A DNA stretch of 15,740 nucleotides, from the NCBI GenBank assembly GCA_964627845.1, contig CAZVKL010000022.1, forward strand, positions 1-15,740, read 5' to 3'. This DNA comes from DUUI01 sp964627845 (GTDB lineage: Bacteria > Bacillota_I > Bacilli_A > Erysipelotrichales > Erysipelotrichaceae). Positions 1 to 5,711 of this stretch are shown here, piece after piece. The notes under the pieces are model-generated. The model was not told where the DNA came from. It worked only from the letters and a program-made list of their open reading frames with translations, and searched no databases. The stretch's first letter is position 1; the number at the start of each line of letters is the position of its first letter. A program made the position numbers and the translations under genes.

Positions 1-26
1 GCTTAAGTGCTTTTAATTTTGGTTTT

Positions 27-35
27 TGGTATACT
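27..35 (+). promoter_or_regulatory. Extended -10 promoter of the murJ operon
   Basis: TG at 27-28, one base, then TATACT at 30-35 makes an extended -10 element. No good -35 hexamer lies 16-18 bases upstream, which extended -10 promoters tolerate. The predicted start is near base 42, leaving a leader of about 19 bases containing the SD AAGGAGAG (49-56) in front of murJ. Inferred from motif match only. Confidence 0.5.
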
Positions 36-40
36 ATACC
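28..40. repeat. Perfect 13-bp palindrome over the murJ -10
   Basis: GGTATA (28-33) and TATACC (35-40) are exact reverse complements around a single central C. The palindrome covers the whole -10 hexamer and reaches almost to the predicted transcription start, the position expected of a repressor operator. It may also arise partly by chance because TATA-type -10 elements are self-complementary, but the flanking GG/CC pairs are not explained by that. Confidence 0.4.
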
Positions 41-60
41 TCGGACTTAAGGAGAGTTAA

Positions 61-1578
61 ATGAAAAAAGCTTCAATTATTATTATGATTTTTTCTATAT
101 TATCTAAGATTTTAGGATTTGTTAGGGAAGCAATTATGTCAAGAACATTAGGTTCGAGTGCTCTAGCCTCAGCTTTTGTTTATGCGTTTAGTCTGCCAAC
201 GACATTCTTTAGTGTTGTGATCGCTGCCTTTGCGACTGGATTTATACCAATGTTTACTCGTGTTGAAGATAAACATGGATCGAAAGTTGCGATGAATTTT
301 ATGAACAATACAACCAATGTCATGGTCTTAATAGGGGCACTGTTCTCATTGTTTATTTTCATCTTTACAGAAGCTGCCTTATCGATTCTATTACCAGGTG
401 CGGAAGCGGCTCAATTAGTTTATTTAGTCCCGTTCTTGAAAGTAACCTGTTTTACGATTATCTTTACTGCCATTATTCAATTAATGACAGGATTTTTACA
501 TGTTCGTAATTCATTTTTAACAGTCGCATTATTAGGTTTCCCATTAAATATCGTTATTATCTCCGTTTTATTCTTATATCGTAATTTTGGACATGATATT
601 TTACCATATGGGATTTTGATTGCGTATGGATTACAAGCTGTCTTAATCTTAGGTTATGCGCATTTAAAAGGGTATCGTTTTAAACCGATAATAAACTTCA
701 AAGATCCAAATTTAAAAACAATGTTAATCATTGCTTTACCATTAATTATAGGGTCAGCTTCATCATCCATTGGGACTTTATTCTCTCAAGGGATTGCCTC
801 AAGTTTAGATGATGGAATCGCTCAGTTAAGTTATGCTCAAAAGATTGGTGGTATGGTCGAAGGGATATTTGGTATGGCCATCATTACGGTCATGTATCCA
901 TCGTTATCCAAGGCAATTGCATTAAAACAATACGATAAAGCCAAACATGAATTTGGTGAATCGTTTATTTCAGAATTATTATTAATCTTACCTGCTTCTA
1001 TCGGACTAATGTTACTGTCTAAACCTGTTGTTCAATTTGTTTATTTCGGTGGTGACTTTACCATGGATGATGTGAATAAATTGGCTCCAGTTTTAATGAC
1101 GTTTGCGTTAGGGTTATTAGGTTATTCGCTCCATAACTTAATTGTGCGTGTTTTCTATTCATACCAAGATATGAAAACGCCAATGTTTGTTTCCATTGGT
1201 ATAATATCAGTACAAATAGCGTTGGGTTATGTTCTATTCCAATTTATGAGTATCCCAGGTATTACCCTAGGGATGGCAGTTGCCTTCCTCTTAGGAGCAT
1301 TTGTTGAATTGGTTATTTTAATGAAAAAACGATTTGTTACATTCCCAGTACGCAAGTATTTAAAACAAGCAATTAAGATTTTGATTGCCAATGGATTTAT
1401 GGCTGTCGCCATTATTCTTTGCATCTTATTCTTAAAACCGATTCTTTCAAATACGATGTTCTTACTGTTTACCATTCTAACGGCAATTATTGTATATTTC
1501 ATCGTTGTCTTGAATTTACACATTGAGACCGTTGATGAACTCATTCACTCATTTAGAAGAAAAGTAAAAGGAGCTTAA
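61..1578 (+). CDS. murJ: Lipid II flippase MurJ (MviN family)
   Basis: Predicted to move lipid II, the undecaprenyl-linked peptidoglycan precursor, from the inner to the outer face of the cytoplasmic membrane. The 505 residues are almost entirely hydrophobic helices, matching the 14-helix MOP-superfamily fold. The N-terminal signature SKILGFVREAIMSRTLG (15-31) corresponds to the MurJ motif S-R-x-L-G-F-x-R-D, including the conserved Arg of helix 1 (R22). The Arg found in helix 2 of the E. coli protein (R52) is not evident, as seems common in Gram-positive relatives. The ATG is preceded by the strong SD AAGGAGAG at good spacing. It opens an operon: the next gene starts one base after its TAA, and murB lies two genes downstream, which supports a peptidoglycan role over a generic polysaccharide exporter. 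Family assignment is secure; substrate is by homology. Confidence 0.9.
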   Translation: MKKASIIIMIFSILSKILGFVREAIMSRTLGSSALASAFVYAFSLPTTFFSVVIAAFATGFIPMFTRVEDKHGSKVAMNFMNNTTNVMVLIGALFSLFIFIFTEAALSILLPGAEAAQLVYLVPFLKVTCFTIIFTAIIQLMTGFLHVRNSFLTVALLGFPLNIVIISVLFLYRNFGHDILPYGILIAYGLQAVLILGYAHLKGYRFKPIINFKDPNLKTMLIIALPLIIGSASSSIGTLFSQGIASSLDDGIAQLSYAQKIGGMVEGIFGMAIITVMYPSLSKAIALKQYDKAKHEFGESFISELLLILPASIGLMLLSKPVVQFVYFGGDFTMDDVNKLAPVLMTFALGLLGYSLHNLIVRVFYSYQDMKTPMFVSIGIISVQIALGYVLFQFMSIPGITLGMAVAFLLGAFVELVILMKKRFVTFPVRKYLKQAIKILIANGFMAVAIILCILFLKPILSNTMFLLFTILTAIIVYFIVVLNLHIETVDELIHSFRRKVKGA

Positions 1579-1579
1579 T

Positions 1580-2302
1580 ATGTCTGATCGTAGTTTAGCA
1601 GTTCGCTTCTTAGATGCATTTAGTCAAATAGAGTCTGTCTTTAAGAGTTGGAACGAAACCACTCGTTCTTACAGTTTCTCTAACTATGTGCACCATTATG
1701 CTAAAACACATTCTCTCATTAAACGATATCGAGATGATCTTTTAGAATATTCCCAACTAAGAAATGCGATTGTCCATGATCGAGCAGGGGACAATGAGAT
1801 AATTGCTGAACCACACGAAGAAGTCGTCTCAGACATTGAGTGGATTGCCCTAAAACTAAACAATCCACCACTTTTAAATTCTTTAAAGTTCGGGAAGTTA
1901 GAAACTTGTCAACAAAATGATTTATTAATCGATGTGATGAATCAGATGAACGAAACAGGATTTTATCAATTGCCTATCTTAGATGGTGTAATGGTCGTCG
2001 GTTTAGTTAACCAAATTATGATTATGGATTATATTGTCACACACATTAGTGGGAAAAGTATTAATTTAGAAAATGTTAAAATTAAAGAGTTAATGTCGAC
2101 AAAACGAAAAGCTGAATATGAACTAGTTTATGAAGATGCAGAAATATTAGAGATTCTCGATTTATTCTACAAATATCAAGATGAAGGACGATATTTAGCT
2201 GCCACCATTATTTTAAATGAAAAGTCAAAAAAGGAAGGACCGGTAGGAATTCTAACGAGTAAAGATATTCCAAGATTATTACATGAACAACAAAACAATT
2301 AA
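1580..2302 (+). CDS. HEPN-like N-terminal domain fused to CBS pair, function unknown
   Basis: 240 residues in two parts. Residues 1-95 are all-helical, ending in a long helix with RNAIVHD (61-67): an R-x4-H motif in the L-R-N-x-I-V-H context typical of HEPN domains, many of which are metal-independent RNases of toxin or defence systems. Residues about 100-235 resemble a CBS pair (Bateman module), with GFYQLPILDGVMVVGLVNQ (127-145) and ATIIL...GPVGILTSKDI (208-230) as the two characteristic strand-helix ends; such modules usually bind adenine nucleotides. The ATG follows AAAGGAG (1567-1573) and sits one base after the murJ stop; its 3' end overlaps murB by 20 bases, so it is cotranslated with cell wall genes. 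No signal peptide or membrane segment is seen. The CBS call is firm; HEPN rests on one motif and helical context, and nuclease activity is inference. Confidence 0.7.
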   Translation: MSDRSLAVRFLDAFSQIESVFKSWNETTRSYSFSNYVHHYAKTHSLIKRYRDDLLEYSQLRNAIVHDRAGDNEIIAEPHEEVVSDIEWIALKLNNPPLLNSLKFGKLETCQQNDLLIDVMNQMNETGFYQLPILDGVMVVGLVNQIMIMDYIVTHISGKSINLENVKIKELMSTKRKAEYELVYEDAEILEILDLFYKYQDEGRYLAATIILNEKSKKEGPVGILTSKDIPRLLHEQQNN

Positions 2303-3035
2303 GGGAAAAGACAAAGATTACTTTGTTCTTAGAAATCATTCATTACAACGTTTCCACACATTTCGATTAGATGTTAACGCGGATACAATTATCTTACCAC
2401 TCACGAAGAAGGGGATGATCTCTGCGTTACGAGATTATAAAGATAAAAAGATTATTATCATTGGTAATGGATCCAATATGATTTTTAAACAGACCAGTTA
2501 TGATGAGGATACCGTCTTTATGGTCACGACATTAGTCGATAAAATAGAGATTAACGATAACATTTTATATGTACAAAATGGTGTTACGATGAACAAGCTA
2601 GCTTGGTTCTCTTGTGAGAACTCTATTGATGGTTATGCTTTCTGTGAAGATATCCCTGGCACCTTAGGGGGCGCTCTAATGATGAACGCAGGTCAGTGGC
2701 AATATACCATCGGACAATATGTTAAGTGGATTGAAGTGTTCGACATCGACACACAACAAACTAAAACGATTATTCCAGAAGAAGGGTTCTTTGAATACAG
2801 ACATTCTAAACTCAATGAAATGAATGTNNNNNNNNNNNNNNNNNNNNNNNNNNNNNNNNNNNNNNNNNNNNNNNNNNNNNNNNNNNNNNNNNNNNNNNNN
2901 NNNNNNNNNNNNNNNNNNNNNNNNNNNAGAGGCAACGCAAAGGTTGCTGAAGTCCAAATGGTCATAGAAGAATGTAAAAAACGAGTTAAAGATAAATTTG
3001 ATGTTGACATCGAACTAGAGTGGAGAGTTTTGTAA
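2283..3035 (+). CDS. murB: UDP-N-acetylenolpyruvoylglucosamine reductase MurB (interrupted by N gap)
   Basis: MurB is the FAD enzyme that uses NADPH to reduce UDP-GlcNAc-enolpyruvate to UDP-MurNAc. Visible marks: IIIIGNGSNMIF (57-68) with the FAD-binding G-x-G-S-N; EDIPGTLGGALMMNAG (122-137), matching the family's I-P-G-x-x-G-G-A-x-x-M-N-A-G; YRHS (172-175), the active-site Tyr-Arg-x-Ser segment; and after the gap RGNAKVAEVQ and a helical tail like the usual G-N-A-x-A-x-D ending. One hundred Ns hide the segment with the catalytic Ser (family motif G-S-x-F-x-N/R-P). The frame happens to stay open across the Ns, but the modelled 250 residues are short of the usual ~300, so the true gap is probably longer. 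The start lies inside the 3' end of the CBS gene with a poor SD, suggesting translational coupling. Confidence 0.88.
   Translation: MNNKTIKGKDKDYFVLRNHSLQRFHTFRLDVNADTIILPLTKKGMISALRDYKDKKIIIIGNGSNMIFKQTSYDEDTVFMVTTLVDKIEINDNILYVQNGVTMNKLAWFSCENSIDGYAFCEDIPGTLGGALMMNAGQWQYTIGQYVKWIEVFDIDTQQTKTIIPEEGFFEYRHSKLNEMNXXXXXXXXXXXXXXXXXXXXXXXXXXXXXXXXXXRGNAKVAEVQMVIEECKKRVKDKFDVDIELEWRVL
2828..2927. other. Assembly gap of 100 Ns inside murB
   Basis: Exactly 100 undetermined bases, the usual placeholder for a scaffold gap of unknown size. Both flanks belong to MurB in one frame. Comparison with the normal layout of the family (Tyr-Arg-x-Ser segment to terminal G-N-A segment) suggests roughly 70-90 residues are missing rather than 33, so downstream coordinates may be offset in the real genome. 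Confidence 0.95.
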
Positions 3036-3054
3036 ACAATAGAACGGAGCTCAA

Positions 3055-3717
3055 ATGTATAGAAGTGATTTTAAAGACCATTCGGTCTCAATTGATCAAT
3101 TCACCCCTGAAGCAATTAAGGAAATTGAAACTCACTCAATTAAACATAAATCGTATATACCCATTAAAAGAGTGCTAGACATACTCTTCTTTTTGGTTCT
3201 GTTAATTCCATCAGTGATACTCATTCTATTGTTTGGTATTCTCATTAAACTAGACTCAAAGGGTCCAGTCTTCTTTAACCAAGAGAGAGTTGGTCTAAAC
3301 ATGAAATGTTTCAAAGCATACAAACTAAGATCGATGGTCCATAGTCAACATTATCAAGGACCTGAATTTACTGAACTAGGGGATAGACGAATCACCCGAG
3401 TTGGCAAATTTATACGTCGTTTTAGAATTGATGAACTCCCACAAATCTTTAATGTATTATTAGGGCATATGAGTTTTATTGGCCCTAGACCATTAGCTCA
3501 ATACGAGTATAAGTTTAGCCATCCTATATTTGAAAAGAGAACGATTGTTAAACCTGGAATAACTGGGCTTGCTCAAGTTGAGGGAGGTAATGATTTTACT
3601 AACCTAGAGAAATTCAAATATGATATGAAGTATATTAAAGAGATGTCTTTTTTGACGGATCTGAAGTTAGTGTTTGAAACGATTGGGGTTATTATCAGTG
3701 GGAAAGGGTCGAGGTAA
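3055..3717 (+). CDS. Membrane sugar-1-phosphate transferase (bacterial sugar transferase family)
   Basis: A polyprenyl-phosphate phosphoglycosyl transferase of the PglC / WcaJ C-terminal domain type, which moves a sugar-1-phosphate from a nucleotide sugar to undecaprenyl phosphate to start a capsule, exopolysaccharide or glycan chain. Domain order: soluble N-terminal stretch (1-36); K-R-V-L-D (38-42) leading into one membrane-embedded helix (about 41-65); QERVG (76-80); FKAYKLRSM (86-94); the catalytic Asp-Glu pair D126-E127 in RIDELPQ; FIGPRP (141-146); PGITGLAQ (167-174). At 220 residues it is the minimal catalytic form, without the extra N-terminal membrane domain of full WcaJ. It starts 19 bases after murB, with a CGGAG SD, and is the last gene of the operon. 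No glycosyltransferases accompany it here, so the polymer it starts is unknown; the sugar cannot be read from the sequence. Confidence 0.88.
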   Translation: MYRSDFKDHSVSIDQFTPEAIKEIETHSIKHKSYIPIKRVLDILFFLVLLIPSVILILLFGILIKLDSKGPVFFNQERVGLNMKCFKAYKLRSMVHSQHYQGPEFTELGDRRITRVGKFIRRFRIDELPQIFNVLLGHMSFIGPRPLAQYEYKFSHPIFEKRTIVKPGITGLAQVEGGNDFTNLEKFKYDMKYIKEMSFLTDLKLVFETIGVIISGKGSR

Positions 3718-3788
3718 ATTAAATATTAATCAGCACTATCGATTTAAAGAGCTGAACAGTTGCTTCTAAAAATCAGAATTTAAGAATT

Positions 3789-3878
3789 TTAACTAAATAA
3801 AATAACAATGGTTAAACTTTTCTCATTTGGGTTAGTAGATATTATGTCTCTTTGGGCTAATGTTAAATGTATACCCAT
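3789..3878 (-). pseudogene. Possible remnant of an IS30-type transposase N-terminus
   Basis: On the minus strand an ATG (3878-3876) preceded by an SD-like AAAGGAAA opens 29 codons beginning MGIHLTLAQRDII and running to a stop at 3791-3789. The pattern H-L-T-L-x-x-R-x-x-I followed by N-E-K-S-L-T resembles the first HTH helix of IS30-family transposases (HTH_38 type), after which the reading frame degrades. No catalytic DDE region and no confident terminal inverted repeats were found nearby. Having both an SD and a recognisable start argues for a fragment of a real gene; the shortness keeps this tentative. Confidence 0.35.
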
Positions 3879-3897
3879 AATGTTTCCTTTCAGCACA

Positions 3898-3918
3898 TCA
3901 ACCATAGTTATTGGTTGA
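3898..3918. repeat. 7-bp inverted repeat with 7-base loop
   Basis: TCAACCA (3898-3904) and TGGTTGA (3912-3918) are exact reverse complements around TAGTTAT. No T-run follows on either strand, so it is not a terminator. It lies just upstream of the possible transposase fragment and could be a leftover of an element end or a protein site; nothing more can be said. Confidence 0.35.
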
Positions 3919-3977
3919 CATCCAAAACTAAACTGGATAATATCAAGCAGTTTAACTATTGAGTTAAAGATTATTGT

Positions 3978-4018
3978 AAAAGTGTAGAAATTTAGCATAA
4001 ATGACTACACTTTTTTTT
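3978..4018 (+). terminator. Rho-independent terminator ahead of the mraZ promoter
   Basis: AAAAGTGTAG (3978-3987) pairs perfectly with CTACACTTTT (4005-4014), and inside it ATTTA (3990-3994) pairs with TAAAT (3998-4002) around GCA, separated by a 2x2 internal mismatch. The stem runs directly into an eight-T tract (4011-4018). The A-run on the 5' side could also make it work on the minus strand. It insulates the mra promoter from upstream transcription. Confidence 0.8.
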
Positions 4019-4024
4019 GTGGTT

Positions 4025-4033
4025 TGATATAAT
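4025..4033 (+). promoter_or_regulatory. Extended -10 promoter of the mraZ operon
   Basis: TGATATAAT gives a perfect TATAAT (4028-4033) with the TGn extension; the hexamer 17 bases upstream (4005-4010) does not look like a -35. Predicted start about base 40 of the 4000s (near 4040), giving a leader of about 40 bases that is mostly MraZ boxes. It begins just seven bases after the terminator T-tract. Confidence 0.75.
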
Positions 4034-4068
4034 GGTGGTACAAAGTGGTGTTAAGTGGTAGAAAGTGG
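4032..4068 (+). promoter_or_regulatory. Array of MraZ-binding boxes with 10-bp phase
   Basis: AAAGTGG (4042-4048), TAAGTGG (4052-4058) and AAAGTGG (4062-4068) recur at exactly 10-bp steps, with a degenerate fourth copy ATGGTGG (4032-4038) in the same phase touching the -10. MraZ proteins are known to bind such G-rich direct repeats upstream of their own operon (AAAGTG-type in Firmicutes and Mollicutes, TGGG-type in E. coli). Here the array spans the -10 edge, the transcription start and the mraZ SD (GGGTGA, 4067-4072), so bound MraZ should block its own operon. Confidence 0.8.
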
Positions 4069-4079
4069 GTGAAGTTGTT

Positions 4080-4511
4080 ATGTTTATCGGTGAGTATCGA
4101 CACAATTTAGACGCAAAAGGACGAATCATAGTCCCTGCTAAATTACGTGATGAACTTGGAGAAAAGGTAATCGTAACAGCCGGCCTAGACAAGAACCTGC
4201 TTATTTACACCACCTCGCAGTTTGAAGAAATCGCCCAAAAGTTATTGGCACTACCAATGACTAACGCGAAAGCTCGTCAATATCGAGCCCATACCTTAGG
4301 AAAAGCCATGGAAATAGAAGTCGACGCACAAGGAAGAATTCTAATACCATCAACTTTGATTAAGGCAGGACATCTTCAAAAGAATTGTGTCATCGTAGGT
4401 CTATACGATCATGTAGAGCTATGGGACAAAGACTTATGGGAAGCATACTATGACAATGCTTCAGCCAAGATTGATGACATCGCCGAGGACTTGACGGAGT
4501 TCATCGTGTGA
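4080..4511 (+). CDS. mraZ: Transcriptional regulator MraZ
   Basis: MraZ is a double AbrB-like DNA-binding protein that assembles into a ring and autoregulates the division and cell wall cluster. I chose ATG 4080 over the upstream in-frame GTG at 4065 because it gives the family start M-F-x-G-E-Y and exactly 143 residues, and because the GTG lies within an MraZ box. The two repeats each carry the D-x-x-G-R signature: DAKGR (11-15) and DAQGR (82-86), both followed by I/V/P-rich strands. First gene of the operon, with its own boxes in the leader. Its TGA overlaps the rsmH GTG by four bases (GTGA). Codon choice from here to mraY uses noticeably more C-ending codons than murJ to murB upstream. Confidence 0.95.
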   Translation: MFIGEYRHNLDAKGRIIVPAKLRDELGEKVIVTAGLDKNLLIYTTSQFEEIAQKLLALPMTNAKARQYRAHTLGKAMEIEVDAQGRILIPSTLIKAGHLQKNCVIVGLYDHVELWDKDLWEAYYDNASAKIDDIAEDLTEFIV

Positions 4512-5422
4512 GTCACACCAGTGTCTTAAGACAAGAAGCGATCGACGCCCTCCAAGTGACAAAAAACGGAGTGTACATCGATGGCACCCTAGGACGAGGA
4601 GGGCACTCGCTTCAAATCGTTAAACAATTAGACAAAGGTCATCTCTACTGCTTTGACTTAGATACCCAGGCGATATCAGAAAGTAAAGAAGTACTCAAAG
4701 ATTACCTAGATAAAATTACCTTTATCCATAGTAATTTCGCTGAAATGGGTAACTACGTAAAAGGCTTAGCATCCGGCATCTTACTCGATCTTGGTGTCTC
4801 AAGCCCACAATTCGATGAAGCAGACCGCGGCTTCTCCTACCGATTTGATTCAAGATTAGACATGCGCATGAACTTAGAACAAGAACTCAGTGCCTATGAA
4901 GTCATCAATCATTATGATTCAACAGAACTACAAAGAATCTTATATGAATATGGAGAAGAGCGTTACGCCAAAAACATCGTACGCAATATCTTTAAAAATC
5001 GACCAGTCGAAACAACCTATCAACTCGTCGATATCATAAGGGATTCCATCCCAAATAAAGTGTTACGACAAAGTGGCCATCCAGCAAAGAAAACATTCCA
5101 AGCGCTAAGAATCGAAGTCAATAGGGAACTCGAAAGCTTAGAAAAAGGACTCGAAGCAGCCATTAACCTGCTCGAGGTTGGAGGAAAACTCGTCGTCATT
5201 ACCTTCCATTCATTGGAAGATCGAATCGTCAAACAGAAATTCAATTCAATCAGTAAGCCACCAAAAACAGATCGACGAATTCCAGTCTTAGAAGAATTTG
5301 TCCCTGAGTTTGAACACCAATTAATCAAAGTAAGTGAGAAAGAAATCGACGAAAACTACCGTTCTCACAGCGCAAAAATGAGAGTACTCACAAGAAAGGC
5401 AAACATTCATGGCAAAGTTTAA
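4508..5422 (+). CDS. rsmH: 16S rRNA m4C1402 methyltransferase RsmH (MraW)
   Basis: Uses S-adenosylmethionine to methylate N4 of C1402 in the 16S rRNA decoding centre. The 304 residues match the family length. Motifs: YIDGTLGRGGHS (23-34), the SAM loop; LDLGVSSPQ (93-101); RGFSYRFDSRLDMRM (107-121); HPAKKTFQALRIEVN (191-205); ITFHSLEDR (231-239); RSHSAKMRVL (285-294), the C-terminal signature, where the canonical text is closer to R-S-R-S-A-K-L-R. The GTG start is supported by GGAG at 4496-4499 with 8-base spacing and by the four-base overlap with mraZ. It overlaps ftsL by 14 bases at its end. The mraZ-rsmH-ftsL order is the standard opening of dcw clusters. Confidence 0.95.
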   Translation: MSHTSVLRQEAIDALQVTKNGVYIDGTLGRGGHSLQIVKQLDKGHLYCFDLDTQAISESKEVLKDYLDKITFIHSNFAEMGNYVKGLASGILLDLGVSSPQFDEADRGFSYRFDSRLDMRMNLEQELSAYEVINHYDSTELQRILYEYGEERYAKNIVRNIFKNRPVETTYQLVDIIRDSIPNKVLRQSGHPAKKTFQALRIEVNRELESLEKGLEAAINLLEVGGKLVVITFHSLEDRIVKQKFNSISKPPKTDRRIPVLEEFVPEFEHQLIKVSEKEIDENYRSHSAKMRVLTRKANIHGKV

Positions 5423-5711
5423 GAGAGTTAAAAGACGTAAATTCAACTTTAATTCAATCATCGTATTAGTATTTGTGTTATCATTCTTTGGGTGGATACA
5501 TTCAAATATCTTCGCCAAATCAACCAACGTCAACTTAAACATTGAAATTCAAAACGTACAACGTCAGATCGCTCAAACGAAAGTTGTCAATGAATCACTC
5601 AGTTTAGACATTCAAGAACTTGCCTCTTACGAAAGTATTGCCGAAATAGCAAAGGAAGCAGGTTTAAGAAACCAACAAGTAAACATTATCTCACTTAGAG
5701 AACATCCATAA
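5409..5711 (+). CDS. ftsL: Cell division protein FtsL
   Basis: Small bitopic membrane protein that joins DivIB/FtsQ and FtsB/DivIC at the septum and helps activate FtsW with its class B PBP. Layout: a strongly basic cytoplasmic tail (residues 1-12, many Lys/Arg), one membrane helix (about 16-35), then an extracytoplasmic helical region (40-85) with heptad-like hydrophobic spacing consistent with a coiled coil. The 100-residue length is normal. FtsL sequences diverge fast, so the call depends as much on topology and position between rsmH and the division PBP as on residues. SD GAAAGG (5394-5399) precedes the ATG; the TAA shares its last base with the ATG of the PBP gene. A DivIC-like identity is the main alternative. 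Confidence 0.85.
   Translation: MAKFKRVKRRKFNFNSIIVLVFVLSFFGWIHSNIFAKSTNVNLNIEIQNVQRQIAQTKVVNESLSLDIQELASYESIAEIAKEAGLRNQQVNIISLREHP

Larger units (their letters stand above)
3718..4079. other. Gene-poor spacer upstream of mraZ
   Basis: About 360 bases without an intact gene. From left to right: a featureless A/T-rich stretch with no clear terminator after the sugar transferase (3718-3788); a possible minus-strand transposase start fragment (3789-3878); a 7-bp inverted repeat (3898-3904 / 3912-3918); a strong terminator (3978-4018); and the mraZ promoter with MraZ boxes (4025-4068). The spacer separates two otherwise tightly packed envelope gene blocks, which fits an old insertion followed by decay. 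Confidence 0.6.

Noticed and set aside
2..51. Inverted repeat CTTAAGT (2-8) / ACTTAAG (45-51) around the murJ promoter
   Set aside because: Short, A/T-rich and itself nearly palindromic; with 36 bases between arms and no further support it is compatible with chance.
1227..1544. Minus-strand open frame of 105 codons within murJ
   Set aside because: Lies wholly inside a well-supported gene, without an SD or recognisable motif; the same applies to the other antisense frames in murB, rsmH, the PBP, murD and rel.
4065..4079. Upstream GTG start for mraZ giving 148 residues
   Set aside because: The GTG lies within an MraZ box and adds five residues not seen in the family; ATG 4080 gives the canonical M-F-x-G-E-Y start and 143 residues.
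5321..5542. Minus-strand open frame over the rsmH/ftsL junction
   Set aside because: Antisense to two well-supported genes, with low-complexity translation and no start signals.
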